From Hyparrhenia diplandra (Eukaryota > Streptophyta > Magnoliopsida > Poales > Poaceae), in the NCBI GenBank assembly GCA_015847255.1, contig JADLZK010008411.1, positions 1 to 64,000 of the forward strand: a stretch of 64,000 nt of DNA, in the 5' to 3' direction. The notes below the pieces were generated by a model. It was given only the letters and a program-made list of their open reading frames with translations. It was not told the origin of the DNA and did not search any database. Of the stretch, positions 1-10,589 are shown piece by piece (within the stretch, counting starts at the first letter, position 1; each line of letters begins with the position of its first letter). A program made the position numbers and the translations under genes.

Positions 1-345
1 GTTAGCTACCAGCGAACATAACGTCGCCGGCAAACCGACTGCAACTCCGAGGCTCCAAAATGTGAGCACACCCACCGGTGCCAGTGGCGATGGCACATCT
101 GCTATTGACAGTGCCTCTGAAACAGCATCTGCATCGACCCCTCCGCTTCAACGTTGGCTTTACTGATGGGCACTGAAGGACGAATTCAACCGTACGTAGC
201 TATCAACGTTGGGGAGCCTCGTCAGACCCACCAGTGAGCAAAAACATAATGCAACGGTGCAACCTGACAAATTAGCCCCCCTTGTTGCCTCGGCACCAGT
301 GAGCTGAGCTAGCTGATTGCAGGCCCCAGCCAGAAGCCACCGTCC

Positions 346-355
346 CTATAAAAGG
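346..355 (+). promoter_or_regulatory. TATA box of GRAS unit 1
   Basis: The motif CTATAAAAGG lies about 145 bp upstream of the splice donor of the 5' exon. The same motif sits at the same relative position in unit 2, and the surrounding 1-540 block is duplicated there. It fits a plant TATA box for the GRAS transcript, with the start site expected some 25-35 bp downstream. This is inferred from position and conservation only. Confidence 0.65.
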
Positions 356-698
356 CTTGCCTCGTGGTAATTCAAGTTCCTCCTGCTCATGGCAAGATCG
401 ATCAGTTTTCCATTCATATCTCACAACCGTACAGCAGATCTGGTACTCAATTTCCAGGCCTTCTGATCCCATCAGGCGTTATCCCTGCAGGGAAACAATG
501 GTAAATACAATAAGACCCTCTTATCTCCAGGCCATTTCTTGATCAAGTCAATGTTGAATTAATGCAATGACTAATATAATGTGCTTGTGTGCCAAACTGA
601 ATAAGTGATCAAACAACCATTGACTAAGATGGTTATCAGGGACTATTTTTACTTTACTTTTCTTGACAAATATATGCTACCTTATTGTGAAGCACGAT

Positions 699-788
699 GT
701 GTGCGTGTGCGCGTGTGTGTGCGTGTGTGTGTTGAGAGAGAGAGGGAGAGAGAGAGAGAGAGAGTGTGTGTGTGTGTGAGAGAGAGAG
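699..788. repeat. GT/GA microsatellite in unit 1 intron
   Basis: Runs of alternating GT (with a few GC steps) are followed by GA runs, then GT and GA again. The aligned tract in unit 2 (about 10792-10852) is shorter and ordered differently, and in unit 3 it is reduced to a few bases. It lies in the predicted leader intron and is length-variable between tandem copies. Confidence 0.9.
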
Positions 789-801
789 TCCATCCCTCTA
801 A

Positions 802-1033
802 GAGCAAGTATTATAGATTTCGTCGGTTGCCGGCTGCAACAGCATGCAATGGTGGTGGATCCAGCTGCTATTTAAAGCATATCAAGGAACACCAGCCAAT
901 AGCATGCAGTGCATGCGCTCTTCCGCCCGGCTCAAGCCGGCGTCTCGCTCGTCGCCATTTCTTTCTATTTTCTGCTTTTTCTCTTTCATCCACGTAGGAT
1001 CCATATTTCTCAGCCCCCTTATAATACTTGCTC
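802..1033. mobile_element. Tourist-like (PIF/Harbinger) MITE with TAA target duplication
   Basis: A 232-bp insertion bounded by inverted termini GAGCAAGTATTATA / TATAATACTTGCTC and flanked by the 3-bp repeat TAA (799-801 and 1034-1036). The aligned site in unit 2 (about 10860-10862) is empty, with a single TAA and identical flanks. TIR type, size and TWA-type duplication are those of Tourist MITEs. The ORFs across it are fortuitous. It inserted into the leader intron of unit 1 after the unit 1/unit 2 duplication, or was lost cleanly from unit 2. Confidence 0.9.
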
Positions 1034-1175
1034 TAACATCGTAGTTGAAAGGTGACATCTTAGCTTGGAGATTGGGCCTTCTACACTCCTAAAAAATTCT
1101 TGAAAATCAAACAGCTATGACTAGCTAGGAGACTGATACTCCATAGTCTACATGCAACATATATATAGTATATAA

Positions 1176-1669
1176 TGTTGGTCCCTACAATCAGCACCAA
1201 GGTGAGCAATCAGCTCCCCTCTGCCCTCTCCCTTCTCCCTTGCACCAAGGAAGAAGAAGAGCAGGAGCTCTTCCCTGCTTCCACTCACGCACACACACAC
1301 AGTTTCAGGTTCGGCGTTGGCTGAACTGAAACAGCACTGAACTTGGCTAGAAAGTGAGGCAAATGAGCTGAATTTCATTGAAGTAGAACACTCCTACTTA
1401 TACACATCCTACTGTACCTTCTAAAGTACACACAATATGGCTGACTACAGCCACCACCTTACCTAGCACTATAGCCATACATGGCTGCCTACTTCCTACC
1501 TTACCTAAGGTACAAGCATGGGCTTGCCATGCCTCTTTATGGCTGTTGAGGCCATACTCATGGCTATTCAGCCATACTGCTACAGCAGGGAACTATAGAT
1601 GAAGATTCTATTCCTAATCCTCTCCCTAATGCAGCCATCAAGCAAGCAAACAACAGATTATGTCTTACA
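1176..1669. mobile_element. Solo LTR, Copia-like, with TATAA target duplication
   Basis: A 494-bp insertion that starts with TGTTGG and ends with TTACA, the canonical TG...CA of an LTR. It is flanked by the 5-bp repeat TATAA (1171-1175 and 1670-1674). Unit 2 keeps the empty site with one TATAA. No internal domain, primer-binding site or second LTR is present, so it is a solo LTR or a very small non-autonomous element. The TGTTGG start is common in Copia LTRs, but the superfamily is inference. It sits in the leader intron upstream of the acceptor at 1850. Confidence 0.85.
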
Positions 1670-1901
1670 TATAAAACTATCTAGCTAATGTGATCCAGTG
1701 CATGTTTTCAGAATTTATCTTCCTAGAGATTATTATGGAATTATAGTAGTCACTACTGATAATTATATTTGATAATTAAAGAATAGAGTACATGCCGATA
1801 TGGCATAGTTTGTTATCTGTTCCCATTTTACATATTCAGTTCATTTACAGGGGAGTTGCAAGGGACCGTCTGGCTTTTGGTGAGGATCAAGAACCCCATC
1901 A

Positions 1902-4088
1902 ATGGACTTCAACGACAAATGCAGTTCTAACTTTGAGGATTTCCAAACCAACATGTCCGCTACTTCTGGATTCCATGCCTTCGTTGATCCAGCCAATGAG
2001 TCAAATGATTTGGAGTTATTTTTGGACCAACCAGGATCCATGCATCATTATGCTCCTGTATCAAATACTTTTAACGATAGTGACCATATAACATTGAGCA
2101 CCTCCTATTCAAGTACAATATATGATCCTCAATTCTGCGACCTCACTAGCAATGCAGCACCAGATTGGTATGGAACCAGTGTGGCGGACTCATCTAATAA
2201 CAGTTTGATCAACTCAGATATAACCATCAACTACATAAACAAGCTGATGATGGAGGAGGACAATGACGACAAGGTAGAATTACATCATGCAGAGTACGCC
2301 CTTAGAGCTATAGAAGAGCCTTTCTATAGAATTCTTGGACATGCGTATCCTGAGTCACCATCACTTTGTAGCTGCGGTCATCTGAATAACCTCCATGACA
2401 GTATCAGCAAATCTTCAGGGCAGTCATGCAGTAGCTGCTCTGTTGCTATTGACTCAAGTAATAATCACTCTACTCAAAACTTGCAAACCTTTGAAGCTCC
2501 ATGGATTCTATCGGAAATAGTCAAAGAGACAAAACATTTCACTCAAGGTACACAAAACATGGACCTTGGTGTGAAAATTGATGACCTTTCAATTGCTGAA
2601 AAGCGTAGCCGAGATAATCAATCACTTGAGGTAAATGTTCCAGAAACCAGCAATCATGCATCATCTGAGATTCACGGTGGAAATTACTCACGTGCAGAAG
2701 ACTCTTATTTGCTAGAAGCAAGGAGTAGCAAGCAGTTTGCCTTTTCATTCAATGGGCCAACCCGAGATGAGATGTTTGACAGGGTTCTACTCTTCTCCGA
2801 GAATAAACCTACAGATGAATCTATTGTTTTGCAAGAAATGTTGACAAACAAATCAACCGGACATTCACAGAATGAACAAGGAAGAACATCAGCTCGGCGG
2901 AAGACCCGAGGTAAGAAGCAACAGAAGAAAGAGGTGGTTGATCTAAGAACCATTCTTATCCATTGTGCAGAAGCAGTATCTTCGAATAACCAGGCCTTAG
3001 CAAACGACATGCTAAACATAATAAGACAACATTCCTCAATAACTGGGGATGATACCCAGAGGCTAGCATCTTGTCTAGTGGACTGCCTTGAGGTGCGATT
3101 AGCTGGAACTGGGAGTCAGCTGTATCACAACTTGATCAGCAAAATCGTCAATCCTGTGGACATTTTAAAGGTGTTCCAATTGTCTTTAGCAGCAGTTCCT
3201 TTCCCAAGGGCAGCACACTATTTCTCCAATAAGACAATCCTTGATGTCTCGAAGGGAAGATCTAAGATGCACATTATCGATTTTGGCGTTTGCTTTGGTT
3301 TTCAATGGCCATCACTATTTGAGCAACTCGCAAAGAGGGAAGAGGGTCCGCCTAAGGTTCGCATCACAGGTATTGAGGTACCAAAGCATGGATTTCGACC
3401 GAACCAAATGAATAAGAAAAACAGCACGGGACAACGTCTAGCTGAATATGCTAGCATGTTCAATGTGCCTTTTGAATATCAAGAAATATCATCAAAGTGG
3501 GAAACCATAAGCATAGAAGATCTCAACATTGAAGAAGATGATGTGCTGATTGTCAACTGTATAGATCGAATGAAGAATCTGGGTGATGAGACAGTATCCA
3601 TAAACAGCGCAAGGGATATGGTTCTTAATACCATTAGAATGATGAAGCCAAAAGTTTTTGTGCATGGAGTAGTGAATGGATCATTCGGTACACCCTTTTT
3701 TTTAACACGTTTTAAAGAAGCCATGTACCACTACTCTGCATTATTTGATATCCTTGATAAAACTGTTCCACGAGATAATGAGACAAGAATGCTAATAGAA
3801 AGAGAGATCTTTCTGTACCATCTTTTCAATGTCATCGCATGTGAAGGATCGGCAAGGGTTGAGAGGCCAGAGAATTATAAGAAATGGAAGTCAAGAAACC
3901 TGAATGCTGGACTTGAGCAGCTCCCACTAAATCCAGACACTGTGAAAGTAATAAGAGAAATGGTGGGAAAATATCACAAAGATTATGTTACCAACGAAGA
4001 TGATCAGTGGCTCCTACTGGGATGGAAGGGAAAGATACTGAATGCAATATCCACATGGAAACCTAGTGAGTCATATAGTAGCGACTAA
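1902..4088 (+). CDS. GRAS family transcription factor, LISCL (SCL9/14/33-like), unit 1
   Basis: A 728-residue single-exon ORF. The N-terminal half (about 1-340) is Ser/Asn/Asp-rich and probably disordered, with a conserved FEAPWxLSEIVKET segment. A basic KKQQKK stretch precedes the GRAS domain. The GRAS domain starts at VVDLRTILIHCAEAV (residue 345), then LHRI, a VHIID-type motif at about 456, LHRII, PFYRE, and the C-terminal SAW region (WLLLGWKG from about 703). GRAS proteins act in the nucleus as transcriptional regulators, usually through partners; LISCL members have been linked to stress and detoxification promoters and meiosis-related expression. The start at 1902 is the ATG shared with unit 3; an upstream spliced ATG ends in a uORF. 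The core motif reads MHIID where the other four units have VHIID. It looks functional. Confidence 0.93.
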   Translation: MDFNDKCSSNFEDFQTNMSATSGFHAFVDPANESNDLELFLDQPGSMHHYAPVSNTFNDSDHITLSTSYSSTIYDPQFCDLTSNAAPDWYGTSVADSSNNSLINSDITINYINKLMMEEDNDDKVELHHAEYALRAIEEPFYRILGHAYPESPSLCSCGHLNNLHDSISKSSGQSCSSCSVAIDSSNNHSTQNLQTFEAPWILSEIVKETKHFTQGTQNMDLGVKIDDLSIAEKRSRDNQSLEVNVPETSNHASSEIHGGNYSRAEDSYLLEARSSKQFAFSFNGPTRDEMFDRVLLFSENKPTDESIVLQEMLTNKSTGHSQNEQGRTSARRKTRGKKQQKKEVVDLRTILIHCAEAVSSNNQALANDMLNIIRQHSSITGDDTQRLASCLVDCLEVRLAGTGSQLYHNLISKIVNPVDILKVFQLSLAAVPFPRAAHYFSNKTILDVSKGRSKMHIIDFGVCFGFQWPSLFEQLAKREEGPPKVRITGIEVPKHGFRPNQMNKKNSTGQRLAEYASMFNVPFEYQEISSKWETISIEDLNIEEDDVLIVNCIDRMKNLGDETVSINSARDMVLNTIRMMKPKVFVHGVVNGSFGTPFFLTRFKEAMYHYSALFDILDKTVPRDNETRMLIEREIFLYHLFNVIACEGSARVERPENYKKWKSRNLNAGLEQLPLNPDTVKVIREMVGKYHKDYVTNEDDQWLLLGWKGKILNAISTWKPSESYSSD

Positions 4089-5396
4089 GACTAAAGAAGC
4101 TTGCTAGTATAACCAGAGGGTTGGCAATCCTTTGTATCAATTTTCTGAACTTACAGTATACAAATAAGCTTTTTATTGTGTGCTGGTAACACATTGCAAT
4201 TAGCTAACTAGTTCAACAGAAATGGGTTTCCAACGTGTAACACATTGCATGGTGGCAGTCCTGCCCGGTTAAAACATTTGAATTTGTGTTGCTAATACTT
4301 CCTTTCTTACCTACACAACCAATTTGGTCGATTGCCTTTCAGTCATACAATCTATAAATGTATTTCCATTGCATCTCAAAATGTTGCCTGCTGGTGGGAC
4401 GAATTCTGCTGAAATCCTTAAACCTTTATTCATACATGGGCAATACTATGAGCAACATCCAAGCATGCTCAATATCTATGTGAGTAGAGGAGAAAGGAAA
4501 GAATGGAGGATGCCAGGATGGTATGGGCATTGGGCAATGCTGAATTGTGGATCCTCGTAACTAGCGATAAGATCACAGTAGGAGTTACTAGCAGTATAAC
4601 AACAGTCATGCCTTGGTGGAGTTACTAGATAAGAAATAAACGAAAGAGGCTTGGAATGGACAAGTACCTTGGTGGAGTTCGGAACGGCTATCTTATCCTT
4701 GGCTCTTGGCGTGCGCTGTAGGCGTCTTCTCCATCATCATCCAGAAGTGGCCGGTCGCCAGTCCGATCAGACATTCCATCGAATAGCTCCCGAGCATCCA
4801 CCAGACGTTGATGCCACTGCCAGACACCCCAAGCGCTACCTCGACGGCTCGACCTACCACCACCTCCCCGCAGCGCCCCCGCGTTAGTCAAGACGAACGA
4901 CGCAGCTTCTCGAGGTGTCGTGTCCAGGCGTCCAGCATTGGCTGCGATCTCGACGGGGACCGCCGACGATGGAGTGCGTGGGATCGCCAGAGATGACTAA
5001 TTTTTTCCCCGGCGGTCTGCATGGCGAGCTTCAGCAGCAGGATGGGCACGCTATGAAGCAGGTGGCCTGACGGCGGCTGGCGTCCGGAGCAAGCGCCCTG
5101 GGCAGAGTACTCTGGCGCCGGTCCACCGTCCGCCGCCGGCCCCGGCCCTCACCCGATGCGCAGCCCGGACGAGCGCGGCCAGGCAGAGTGCTCCGCACGG
5201 GTCCAGGAACGCGCTGGTTTGGGAGCCGCCTGCAGGGCAGCGCCGGCGGCCTCCGCTCTCACCGGTCCGGCGAGGATACCCAGCAATGGAGCGCATACGG
5301 ATTACGGACCGGGTGTCCTGGGGCACATGGTCTTTTTTCCATGATTTGAATAGTTGATGTAGTGTTATATAAAAAAAAAAAAAGTTGATGTAGAGA
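4089..5396 (+). repeat. 3' UTR and 3' flank of GRAS unit 1, shared by all units
   Basis: This block holds the 3' UTR and a flank duplicated almost base for base at 13419-14776 and recognisable, with more divergence, after units 3, 4 and 5. A 4381-4560 stretch starting ATGTTGCCTGCTGG stays open for about 56 codons in units 1 and 2 but decays in units 4 and 5. A GC-rich stretch follows (about 4690-5300) with ORFs on both strands, none conserved as protein. Homology to unit 2 ends at 5396/14776. I see no gene in it. Confidence 0.75.
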
Positions 5397-6932
5397 TCCT
5401 CTTTTTCCAACTTTTTTTTTCTGCCACTGTTTTTCACCTTTTTTTTCTGCCTTCGACGTCTTCTCCTGGCCGGACTCTGACTGCCCGTTTGGTACTTCAG
5501 GCGTCCAGCCTCCCCCTCCCGTATCTACTCCCTTTTTGTTATAGAAGGCGTCCAGCCTCCCCCCTCCCGTATCTGCTCCCTTTTTGTTATAGAAGTCGCA
5601 TCCAAACTATCCTACAGAAACACATTTATCTGCGGGATCCGGCCTGGCTCAACCCCGACGTACAGCCCAGCAGAAAACAGCATGCCGCTAGCCAGGTCAT
5701 GGCCGGCCCTGCTTGCGCTCCTGCGGACCTCCACAGCGTGACCGATGGGGACCTCCACCACGCCGACCTCGCCGGCGGCCCTGTGGCGGCGCCCTCCCTA
5801 TGATCCCTCCAGCAGCCCTCTTCCTATGCAGAACTGGCCGAGGACTCGACCACGACGAACCCATGCAGGAGGCGGCCAGTCCGGATCGAGCTCCCGCTGG
5901 GTGCCGTGTGTTCCAAAAATTGCTCAATAATTTCATACACTTTAATTTAAAAGTATCATATGTGTGTCATGTAAACTTTTTTCCTTATGTTTGCAATAAT
6001 ATCTGTCCAGTGCAAGACACGATAGTGTCATGTCCACATCAACAGAGCCCAAAGTTTATACATGTTGTGACTCGGCATGTGTGGATGTGTAGTTTGCTTT
6101 TCATATTTGTTAGCCTTCCAATAGCTGGATATAATAGTCTTATGTGCAGTTAATACTTTGCACATGCATTTAATTATTTATCTTGATATTTAATTGAAGA
6201 TTGGTCTAGTTAAAATCAAATAAAGACATTAGACCATGCTTTATACGTCTGGTTGTGACACCTGGACACATACACCATTGACATGTTTATCGGACAGCGT
6301 AAATTCCTGGTGTAACGTATGAGCATGTTTTTTTTTTTGCTATAAAGTATAAAAAACCCTACACTAGAAATTTAAGTTGCGGCTTCACGAATCACGAAAA
6401 AAAAATAGTCGCAGCCTTCCAGATTGGGCCATACCGATCTTTTCTTTTCCGGTAATTGAGTTGGGTTATTTTGTTCCGAGTGTTTACCATGCGTGGTTTT
6501 GTTTGTTTTTTTTTTATTTTTTTAAAGTCCACGTTCCCTCTTAACTTACGAAAAAGTCTGCTTTTGCTCCTATTCTATAATTTTAAATAGCTAGCTTGAG
6601 TTACATATTTTTGTGTCTTTATTAAAATAATTCACACGACTTATATTTAAGTGTACCCACACATGTATTATATAAAATTAGATTTAAGATATATCTATCA
6701 GCAAATATTTTTGTGCTTATTAGCAACAAAAGAAAAATGATCTATCAATGTTGTAATTCAGTTTGATACAAGTTTAATCAGACATTGTCCAACTATCGCT
6801 ACCATTATCTTCGCTGCAAACAAATTATAACTATCAAATTTATACCTATTAATAAGGCTAACCAGTCGTCGATCCACGCAATTGGAAGCTTGCAGCCGCG
6901 GGAAGCCAAAGTGCTCTACAGAGCGGCTCATT
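5397..6932. other. Spacer after GRAS unit 1
   Basis: The first part (5480-5900) is GC-rich with overlapping ORFs on both strands, no recognisable domain and no consistent splice structure. It resembles a captured or decayed fragment. From 5930 to 6930 the sequence is AT-rich with poly-T runs and no coding signal. No gene is supported. Confidence 0.6.
5500..5595. repeat. Two-copy tandem repeat, about 48 bp
   Basis: The segment starting GGCGTCCAGCCTCCCC and ending TTGTTATAGAA occurs twice in direct succession (5500-5546 and 5547-5595), differing by an extra C and an A/G change. It lies in the spacer after unit 1. Confidence 0.85.
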
Positions 6933-8706
6933 TGAAAGGTCCTAATGGCTAGAGGGGGGGGCGAATAGGCTATTAAAAATTCTTGCAACAACACTAAGCA
7001 AACCGGTTAGACAATAAGATGGCGAAGCTAATAAGCGGTGCTACAAGCTAGCTAAGCAAGCCACAAGACAAGTATATCAATTCTAATGTCTCCAAGTCCA
7101 CACAAGAGCTATATCACTAGATTACTCCTAGGTGAACAAAAGGCTAACTAATTTTACCACTAGAGACTAACAAGTCTAAGCAAACTAAACAAGTTACTCT
7201 AGCTAACAAGGTAACAAACTAAGCACCCTAACAAGATATACTACCAAAGTAATACAAAGAGGTGCTAGAACACAATACCAGGTGTAAGTAGTGTCGAGGT
7301 TAAAGCCAATCACCATGTACAAGAAATCTCCAACGAGCTAGCACAAATGACACGATGATTTTTTTTCACGAGGTTCACGTGCTCGCCCAAGACGCTAGTC
7401 CCCGTTGTGGCGATACACTCACTTGACGGTTGCTAAGCTTAATGGCACGGTGCCAAATCCCCGGTGGGAGCTCAAGCACACCGATCACAAGAGAGGATCA
7501 AACAAGCCACGAGCAATCCACTAGTGCTCCTTTCGCGAATCTCCCGCGGGGTAAGGAACGACCCCTCACAAACCACCGGTGTGGCCTCGAACAAGCTCCA
7601 ATTGAGCTCAATACTGCCTCAAGCTCCAAGCCGCTAGGGAACCAAGCAAATTCCCAAGAGAAACGAAATCCCGCGGCCTCTCCAAGGATGAAGTGCCTCT
7701 AAATGCAACCAAGCAATGCAATGCACTTCTATCACTCTCAATCTCACCAAAGATTCGAAGTTTGGATGAAGAGATGAGTGGAGTGGAGTATCACAAGCTC
7801 ACAAGTGTGTAGGAGTGTTCAAATGTGCAAGAGAGGACTCCAAATACCGGCCAAACAAGTATATATAGAGCCTCCCATGAAATAGAGCCGTTGTGCATTG
7901 AAATGGGCTTTTAAAGAAGGATGGCGGGGCCGCACCGGCCCGGACTCACCCGAGTCCGGTCAAGGGTCCGGTCACACCATTTCGTGCGTCCGGTTAGATA
8001 GGACAAGCGCCTTGGCCCCACAGCTGACAGCCCCGAACGAGCTTCCGGTCCATGCGTCCGGTCAACACCGGATGCTTCCAGTCACCGCGTCTGGTCGGTC
8101 CTCGACGACGATCGCCAAAACATGCTCTCTGCCAGACGCACCCACCGGAGCGTCCGGTCACTTGTCCAGCTTCCGGTCGCGCGTCCGGTCAGCGCGTCCG
8201 GTCGCTGTTTCCTGCGTGTTCTTCATTTTGTCGTCGCCTTTGCTTCAACCTTGCTTCGCCTCTTGCCATATGTTGCCAACACGTCGAAGAAGATCACGTT
8301 ATCATGTATGTTAGCATGTCGATCGATTAGGCAAGAACGAAGTTAGTGCTCTCATGTCCTAAATGCAATATGCAAGTCAATTGGACCTAGAAGCACTTCA
8401 CCAAAGGATTGGTCATGGCATCCCCTCTTGATAGTCGGCCATCTATCCAATAATGTGATCACACGGACTATCGTGTCTTGATCACCAAAAGGAAAACCCT
8501 ATCAAGTATACCTTTGCCTTGATCTCCGGGTTCCTCTCAAACCGACCATCGAGCTTGACGATCCATCATGTCCATCATCATCGTCCATGTTCATGATCAT
8601 CATGCTCCACATCATCCACGTAATCCTATCTCTCAAGTCACACTTAGAGCAAAGGATTAGCATACCAAGTGTGTCATCAATTTTCAAAACCAAACATGAG
8701 ATTTCA
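6933..8706 (-). mobile_element. Long LTR of a Sirevirus-type Copia element
   Basis: Read on the minus strand, the LTR starts TGAAATCTCATG (ending at 8706) and ends TAGGACCTTTCA (6933), about 1.77 kb with TG...CA ends. The same LTR recurs at 56973-58711 on the opposite strand. A purine tract AAAAAGGGGGAGAT lies directly outside the 5' end of the LTR (8707-8720), as expected for the polypurine tract before a 3' LTR. The LTR carries a dense cluster of CCGGTC/CCGGAC motifs (about 7935-8210). ORFs in this block are fortuitous. Family assignment rests on LTR size and purine-tract layout. Confidence 0.85.
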
Positions 8707-9320
8707 ATCTCCCCCTTTTTGATAATTGATGACAACCAAATTCACAAAGATATGAAATAAAATTTAATTGAACTTGAATTGCTTGTCCATAGCATTTTGG
8801 TCATGAATCAAAGTTTGGACAAACATTTCAAGGTTCGGTTTGGTAGTAGTAGCTCCCCCTACATATGTGCTTTCATGTGTTTGGATCAATTTGGCACATA
8901 TGTATGGATAGAAATTTGGGGAGAGATACTAATACCAAAAGAGATGCTAAGGTTTAGAAATTCAGACATTTGAAGCGTGAAACCAATCGGAGTCCTTAGC
9001 ATCAATGTAACTAGACATTCATCAAAACTCAACATACCCCATGAGATCAACATTATAGGCATAAATGTGAGCTTTGTCTAGATACATCCTATGCATGCTA
9101 GTTGGTCAATCACTAATCAATTTTTCAAAACTAGCATACACTAAGCAATCATGTATGTTGAATTTAAATTGCAACAATGCAACATTTCATCATGATCATG
9201 CACATACAAATGCACAAATAGTCTATGAGCTTGCTCCCCCTATTTGTGTGATCCTTTCTCAACATCTTTGTGACTTATTTCTTTCCCTTTGTCAACAATC
9301 ACCAAAAAGATATAAATGAG
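8707..9320 (-). mobile_element. Internal 3' remnant of the Sirevirus-type element
   Basis: Next to the LTR is AT-rich sequence with three copies of an AGGGGGAG-type purine tract on the minus strand (8707-8720, 8852-8860, 9233-9241). Repeated polypurine tracts upstream of the 3' LTR are a known feature of Sireviruses. No gag, protease, integrase or reverse transcriptase coding sequence remains, so the element is truncated. The distal boundary near 9320 is uncertain. Confidence 0.65.
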
Positions 9321-10089
9321 AGAAATCAAGTCAATCAAAGGATCAAATGTGGTCTCATCTAGATGGTGAGTTTCATTTCGTTGTTTCCAAGACTGTCATG
9401 TCATATAAAATGAAATGAAACTTGGTTGAAATCCCTACTCTCAATGGAGAGTTTCATCTTGTGGTTTCATAGGCATTTAATTTCATGACTCATGGATAGT
9501 TGGTATTCGTCCAAGAGAGTTTTCACCAAGATGAAACTTTTTTCTCTTCTCTCTCTTCTCTCTACTCGAGTTTCAAAAAAAAGTGGACTTTTCTCGATTT
9601 GACACCCTATTTAATGTACGTGAAACGCCTACAAAACTCCCATTGAGGACGCCCTAAAAAGCCACGCTAACCTTCCTGATGGTGTCAGACACGGTAGCTG
9701 TGGCGTCTGTACCGTGCGCTCGCTATTGCCTGGCATGGGCCCATGAGCTGCAGCAGCCGCATGCAAGCTGGCCTGGGGAGGGGGGAGGAGAGAGATGATG
9801 GCGGGGCCCACGATTTCAACCATCTAGAAAATATTATAACTCACGAACCACAAAACCAAATTAAATTCGATTACATCATTAAATTTGTTTTAATAAATTC
9901 TTCAAAACAAGATCTCACATAGATATATTTAAGATAAAATTATAAATGGGCCCTATAATGACTAGGATGGATAGAGAAATCATTTAAAGAAAGATGAGTA
10001 TAGGAAGAAAGTCTTTGTAAAAGAAGGAAATGCAGATGAATGGATGTATAGAGGAAGAGTAAGTAAATAGAGAAATGAGTATGGACAGT
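9321..10089. other. Spacer before GRAS unit 2
   Basis: This stretch contains a low-complexity segment with GAGTTTCAT and ATGAAACT in both orientations (about 9345-9540), which suggests a decayed MITE, then a short GC-rich stretch (9650-9800) and AT-rich DNA. Homology to the start of the window (unit 1) begins at about 10090. No gene is supported. Confidence 0.55.
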
Positions 10090-10437
10090 CTTAGCTACCC
10101 GCGAACATAACGTCGCCGGCAAACCGACTGCAACCCGAGGCTCCAAAATGTGAGCACACCCACCAGTGCCAGCGGCGATGGCACATCTGCTATTGCCAGT
10201 GCCTCTGAAACAGCAATCTGCATCGACCCCTCCGCTTCAACGTTGGCTTTACTGATGGGCACTGAAGGACGAATTCAACCGTACGTAGCTATCAACGTTG
10301 GGGAGCCTCGTCAGACCCACCAGTGAGCAAACACATACTGCAACGGTGCAACCTGACAAATTAGACCCTCTTGCTTGCCTCGGCACCAGTGAGCTGAGCT
10401 AGCTGATTGCAGACCCCAGCCCGAAGCCAGACCGTCC

Positions 10438-10447
10438 CTATAAAAGG
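10438..10447 (+). promoter_or_regulatory. TATA box of GRAS unit 2
   Basis: CTATAAAAGG at the position equivalent to 346-355 of unit 1, within a block nearly identical to it. Confidence 0.65.
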
Positions 10448-10589
10448 CTTGCCTCGTGGTACTTCAAGTTCCTCCTGCTCATGGCAAGATCGATCAGTTT
10501 TCCATTCATATCTCACAACCGTACAGCAGGTCTGGTACTCAATTTCCAGGCCTTCTGATCCCATCAGGCGTTATCCCTGCAGGGAAACA

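Larger units (their letters stand above)
498..1883 (+). promoter_or_regulatory. Spliced upstream ORF in the GRAS unit 1 leader
   Basis: The 5' exon ends in ATG (498-500) directly followed by a GT donor (501). The acceptor TTTACAG ends at 1850. Joining the exons gives an 11-codon ORF, MGSCKGPSGFW, ending at TGA 1881-1883, in frame with and 18 bp before the main ATG at 1902. In units 2 and 3 the aligned codon is CAA or CGA, so the same ATG reads into the GRAS protein. In unit 1 it is therefore either a short uORF relying on reinitiation or a lost N-terminal extension. The splice sites are predicted. Confidence 0.7.

Noticed and set aside
844..1378. ORFs of 66-76 codons in the unit 1 leader intron
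   Set aside because: They fall in the Tourist MITE and the solo LTR, both absent from unit 2.
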